Assembly (NCBI RefSeq): GCF_965219885.1
Contig: NZ_CBDCOT010000009.1
Coordinates: 496,001-560,000, forward strand
Direction: 5' to 3'
Length of the DNA: 64,000 nucleotides
Source of the DNA: Curvivirga sp965219885
Lineage (GTDB): Bacteria; Pseudomonadota; Alphaproteobacteria; UBA8366; Aestuariispiraceae
The stretch's first letter is position 1. Every line of letters begins with the position of its first letter. A model generated the notes under the pieces. It ran no database searches and was not told the origin of the DNA. It was given only the letters and a program-made list of their open reading frames with translations. The position numbers and the translations under genes were made by a program. This document shows, one piece after another, positions 61,401 to 64,000 of this stretch.

Positions 61401-64000
61401 TTAATCTGTTGTTCCTGTAACTGCTTTGCTTGTTCCCATAATGGTTTATCCGCCTGAAGATTTGCCCGCACAGGCACCGTATTCAGGAACATACCGATTT
61501 GATCTTCGATACCGGGAATTGGTGCGGAACGCCCAGCAGTTGGTGTACCAAAGACCACATCATTACGTCCCAGCATTGAACCAAGCACCACAGCCCAAGC
61601 GGTTTGCATCAAACTATTTAGAGTTACACCGCGCTTCTTGGATTCTGCTTGCAAAGCCTGACTAATGTCGTGATCCAATAAATATTCGACTTCATTCAGA
61701 TGATCTGTGGGTTTGATATGATCAAACAAGCGTGTGGCTTCCACTTGATCCAACGCCACCTTCCATGCGTCACGCGCTTCTGTTTGATCACGCGCCAGGA
61801 GAGATTTAATTACTGTTGAGTAGCTCGGAGAGGAAACTAGATGATCTCCAAGACCGTTTGCATAGAGATCAAATAAGTTATCCAAGATGATCGGCGCAGA
61901 CCATCCATCAACGATAATGTGATGCACCACCAAAATAAGCACATTGTAATCTGGTCCTAGTTTGACCAGCTCCGCATGCATTAACTGACAAAATTCGTTG
62001 GTAATTAGCTCTTTGCTAACCGCTTCAGCTTCAATGCGTAAAATCTCTTCTTCCTGTTGCTTTTTAGGCAAGTTGGAAAGATCATGTTCATAAAGCGGCC
62101 AATGCTCATCCCCCGTTAGTTTTGGCAAAATCAGGTTTGGCTCATCACCAATGGAACTATTGAAGATACCTGTTAGGTGAGGATGTTTTTGCAACAATCC
62201 GTTTAATGCATTTTGAAGTTTGGACGTATCCAATTCACCACGGAGATAGAGACGTGTGTGAGAATTGTATTGCCCACCGCCTAAACCTGATTGTGACTGG
62301 AACAAAACACCTTTCTGGGAAGGCAGTAATGGTACAACATCCTCAATCACGCCATAGACTGAACTCAATTCTGCAAGCATTTCTGATGTAACTGTTTCAG
62401 TGGCTTCCTCATCAGGTTGAAGATCAGATAACAACGCCAAACGTTGGGAAATAGATTTAATTGATTTTCCTTCGAAGATATCGCGTGGGCTCAAAAAATA
62501 TCCTTCTTTTCGAACCGCATTACACAATACCATGGCGGTGATACTATCGCCTCCCAAGGCAAAGAAATCGGCCTCAACACCAACCGCATTAAGTTTGAGC
62601 AACTTCGCGACCTGATCTGCAATCAGATGCTCTTCCGTTGTTTGTGGCTTGATATCCACAGAAATTTGCGGAGAAGGTAAACGATGGCGGTCAATTTTCC
62701 CAATTGGTGTTAACGGGAACTCATCCAAGACCACCAAGGCCGCAGGCACCATATAGTCAGGTAATTCTTCGCTTAATCGATGACGAATACTTTCCGCATC
62801 AAGTGTTTTGCCTGCCTTTGGCGTACAATACGCCACCAAACGTTTGATATGTCCTAAATCCTCAACAATCACCAAGGATTGTTGTACCGAAGGGCGTGCT
62901 TCAATGGCCATTTCAATTTCGGGAATTTCAATACGATATCCACGAATTTTAACTTGATGATCACTACGCCCCAGATATTCCAATTTACCGTCTGTGTTAT
63001 AACGTACTAGATCTCCAGTACGATACATCACTTCCCCATCTTTATAGGGATGTGCGACAAACCGTTGCGCTGTTAAATCTGGACGATTGATATATCCTGC
63101 GGCAATGCCGGGACCAGAAAGATAAAGCTCCCCAACGCCACCGGGAACGACTTCTTCAAGACGTGTATCAAACACATGAGCTTGCGCGCCATGGATAGGA
63201 TTACCGATAACCGGGCTTTCGTTTTCGTGGAGGTATGCAAGAACCGCATCTACCGTAAATTCGGTTGGGCCATAGGCATTCCAAACTTGAAGATCAGGAT
63301 AACTTCTAAGTAATTCCCATAAGTTACCGGGGATTGCTTCGCCGCCAATTGTAATCATCGTTGGGTGATGGCGCCCGTTTTCAAACAAACCACTTTCAAC
63401 CATTTGCCCACAAAGGGACGGTGTCAAATCTAACGAGTCAAATTTTTGTTTATCAGCCTCTAAGGCAAGCGCGTGGGCATCACGGCGCATATCCTCATCT
63501 AGAATATGAACCTCTTGTCCAAGCAACAGCCAGAACAACATCAACCAGCAGCTATCAAAAGCGAAAGTATGAGTATGGGCGGCGCGTAACACACGTTCAG
63601 GATAGTTTTCTTTTACTTGCGCTAAAGCTGGTAGATAGACTTGGTCTAGTTCTCCTTTAAACAGGCTTAATAAAGATGAATGTCTAATAACAACACCTTT
63701 TGGTCGTCCCGTTGAACCAGAAGTGAAGATTACATAAGCTGTATCGGCTGCACTCAAAGGCGCCAATCGCTCGTCGGATGAAATCACATCCGGCTTGAGA
63801 GTTGTTAATGTCTCTAAAAGCTGTGGATTATCCAGATACAATTTCGACACGGAAGAAGGTAAAGATTGATCGCCTTCACGATTGGTTAAAACCAGTTTTG
63901 GATCCGCATCTTCAAATATGTCACTGATACGCGATTGGGGGTAATTGATATCTAAAGGCAGATAAGTTGCACCAGTCGCCATGATAGCAAATGTGGCGAT
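58457..64000 (-). CDS. Siderophore NRPS, A-PCP-C-A-PCP-TE (N-terminus beyond window)
   Basis: The frame is open to the right edge, so the Met at 63982 is internal and the start is unseen. Counting from that Met: partial adenylation domain 1 (1-440; FTSGSTGRPKG about 86), carrier 1 (S480 in GGDSI), condensation domain (about 545-970; HHIIVDG near 686), adenylation domain 2 (about 985-1490; YTSGTTGQPKG), carrier 2 (GGHSL near 1532), thioesterase (about 1590-1815; GYSIGG near 1667, final 'THFDIM'). The layout ends like EntF. Pocket residues read by eye are D-S-L-D-T-G-A-V-D for A1 and D-V-T-D-I-V-L-I-E for A2; the acidic residue in A2 at the position that is His in EntF suggests an amine-bearing amino acid, not Ser. 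It assembles and releases the catecholate peptide. Confidence 0.93.
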   Translation of the reverse strand: MATFAIMATGATYLPLDINYPQSRISDIFEDADPKLVLTNREGDQSLPSSVSKLYLDNPQLLETLTTLKPDVISSDERLAPLSAADTAYVIFTSGSTGRPKGVVIRHSSLLSLFKGELDQVYLPALAQVKENYPERVLRAAHTHTFAFDSCWLMLFWLLLGQEVHILDEDMRRDAHALALEADKQKFDSLDLTPSLCGQMVESGLFENGRHHPTMITIGGEAIPGNLWELLRSYPDLQVWNAYGPTEFTVDAVLAYLHENESPVIGNPIHGAQAHVFDTRLEEVVPGGVGELYLSGPGIAAGYINRPDLTAQRFVAHPYKDGEVMYRTGDLVRYNTDGKLEYLGRSDHQVKIRGYRIEIPEIEMAIEARPSVQQSLVIVEDLGHIKRLVAYCTPKAGKTLDAESIRHRLSEELPDYMVPAALVVLDEFPLTPIGKIDRHRLPSPQISVDIKPQTTEEHLIADQVAKLLKLNAVGVEADFFALGGDSITAMVLCNAVRKEGYFLSPRDIFEGKSIKSISQRLALLSDLQPDEEATETVTSEMLAELSSVYGVIEDVVPLLPSQKGVLFQSQSGLGGGQYNSHTRLYLRGELDTSKLQNALNGLLQKHPHLTGIFNSSIGDEPNLILPKLTGDEHWPLYEHDLSNLPKKQQEEEILRIEAEAVSKELITNEFCQLMHAELVKLGPDYNVLILVVHHIIVDGWSAPIILDNLFDLYANGLGDHLVSSPSYSTVIKSLLARDQTEARDAWKVALDQVEATRLFDHIKPTDHLNEVEYLLDHDISQALQAESKKRGVTLNSLMQTAWAVVLGSMLGRNDVVFGTPTAGRSAPIPGIEDQIGMFLNTVPVRANLQADKPLWEQAKQLQEQQIKLMTYDELGLAEIQQIAGAGSLFDTLLVVENYPDFDTFLRKGSNLRVENFHNRGYSHYPLALVVLPGDEIKLLIQDRGAVDDVEALAKRVAVVLEALVRNPDQNLASIDVVTADELQEIALVNDTNRALPDLNVRDLLLAQVGRTPDAEALIDESVCLSFREVRHQALEIASDLRKLGVKRGDVVAVALNRSARLSIALLGICEAGATFLPLDLSYPQARLQYMVGDSKPTIIIVEDETENMFEGDHQVLRFDELYSPDNEVRDLEDPGIHPSDPCYILYTSGTTGQPKGVVVSHGALLNYLLWVQDVYPLTDEDTVLQKTPCGFDVSLTEFFWPFICGARLVVGSPNVHQETSELIRLIEKHQVTFTDFVPSMLEVFVAELKEGNNAERCKSLRQLICVGEALSRKVVEEFSQLSNAEVLNLYGPTEATIEVTQASATKALAEESNIVPIGYPAWNTELRILDHCLRPVSPGVAGELYLCGDQLAIGYLNRPDLTASRFVADPMSDGQRMYRTGDLAKWRADGQVEYLGRVDTQIKIAGQRVELGEIEAQIRTFPDVDQAVVVALETRSDMQLVAYVTGAFERISNLLAYLSDLLPQHMIPTTIIPLDEMPLTSAGKLDRAALPKPAFDDRMLGRAPSGPQEEPIADLFKELLGLEIVGADEDFFAIGGHSLMAMKLAARIRRDFNVQISVGQIIAMPTIEQLAEHIFLGDRVNTMARDGFDLVLEFKKREGNPLFCFYPGSGISWKFNVLSRHLPDDVGLVAFQSPRPNGPIASSKSLEELCDKQLEILLSVQPQGPYYLLGYSIGGGIAYGLAVRLKAMGKEVRFVGMLDTYPRALGAKGGLNQFENMIKEEMQGGAEDDLQEERAEILEHLLQNIRDANGLVSNGEAPKYDGHVTLFSAGLSRPTHVNPKQIWEEYANSAAVFDFPECTHFDIMSPASMEKIGPIIGGIMDDVYLRESKTQQPNLSEDGRQETQIAS

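Noticed and set aside
63980..63982. Start codon of the NRPS at the Met near the right edge
   Set aside because: The frame stays open to base 64000 and upstream residues continue an adenylation-domain core, so this Met is internal and the gene is cut by the window.

Overview
This window looks like chromosomal DNA from a Gram-negative, probably marine proteobacterium, with an alphaproteobacterium as my best guess. The basis is a TolC outer-membrane channel, HlyD-type adaptors, a Tat-type binding-protein leader, Fur- and PhoB-like operators, and a coding style that leans AT-rich by eye. I ran no search, so taxonomy is inference. Genes are densely packed: no gap between genes exceeds 300 bases. 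I see no rRNA, tRNA, CRISPR array, insertion sequence or phage gene.

Region 1 (1-18261, all minus strand, read from right to left) is a biosynthesis and export locus for a ribosomally made, modified peptide (RiPP). The order is: GNAT acyltransferase, HlyD adaptor, ABC exporter with a C39 leader peptidase, second ABC exporter of the NHLM type, cyclic-nucleotide-binding protein, TolC channel, small membrane protein, CPBP protease, radical SAM/SPASM maturase and precursor peptide. A terminator follows the precursor. After it come an acyl-AMP ligase/ACP/acyltransferase fusion and the ketosynthase of a type I PKS that leaves the window. The precursor is the most unusual item: a leader of about 183 residues with an SCP2-like fold ends in a double-glycine site, followed by a 127-residue core of about 15-residue Cys-Gly-Ala repeats with 15 cysteines. 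The set suggests a radical-SAM-crosslinked, possibly lipidated or polyketide-tailed peptide.

Region 2 (18453-30906) is a peptide-uptake and breakdown block: M81 (MlrC-like) peptidase, YtcJ-like amidohydrolase, dppABCDF-type transporter and CocE/NonD hydrolase, with a divergent XRE regulator and a LysR regulator. Region 3 (31057-36885) is a plus-strand catabolic operon: aldehyde dehydrogenase, an M19 dipeptidase homologue that has lost metal ligands, an unknown 566-residue protein, a DUF3726-like protein and an Ldh-family oxidoreductase. A matching palindrome precedes both the LysR gene and this operon. Region 4 (37106-42370) is a ugpBAEC-type glycerol-3-phosphate/glycerophosphodiester transporter plus an EEP-family phosphodiesterase, behind tandem Pho-box-like sequences.

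Region 5 (42398-49114) holds a cupin-like protein, an NhaC-type antiporter, two LysR regulators, an HTH-less GlxA-like protein, a HAD phosphatase and a GpdQ-like phosphoesterase. Region 6 (49243-64000) is an iron-scavenging locus: a secreted Fes/IroE-like esterase, a Fur box and a PchR-like AraC regulator on the plus strand. Opposite them lies a minus-strand catecholate siderophore operon read from right to left: NRPS (truncated by the window edge), entC, entE, entB, entA, phosphopantetheinyl transferase, aminotransferase and a PanB-like enzyme. The last two are unusual in a siderophore operon and may make a special building block. EntB lacks its aryl carrier domain, so that carrier must lie elsewhere.
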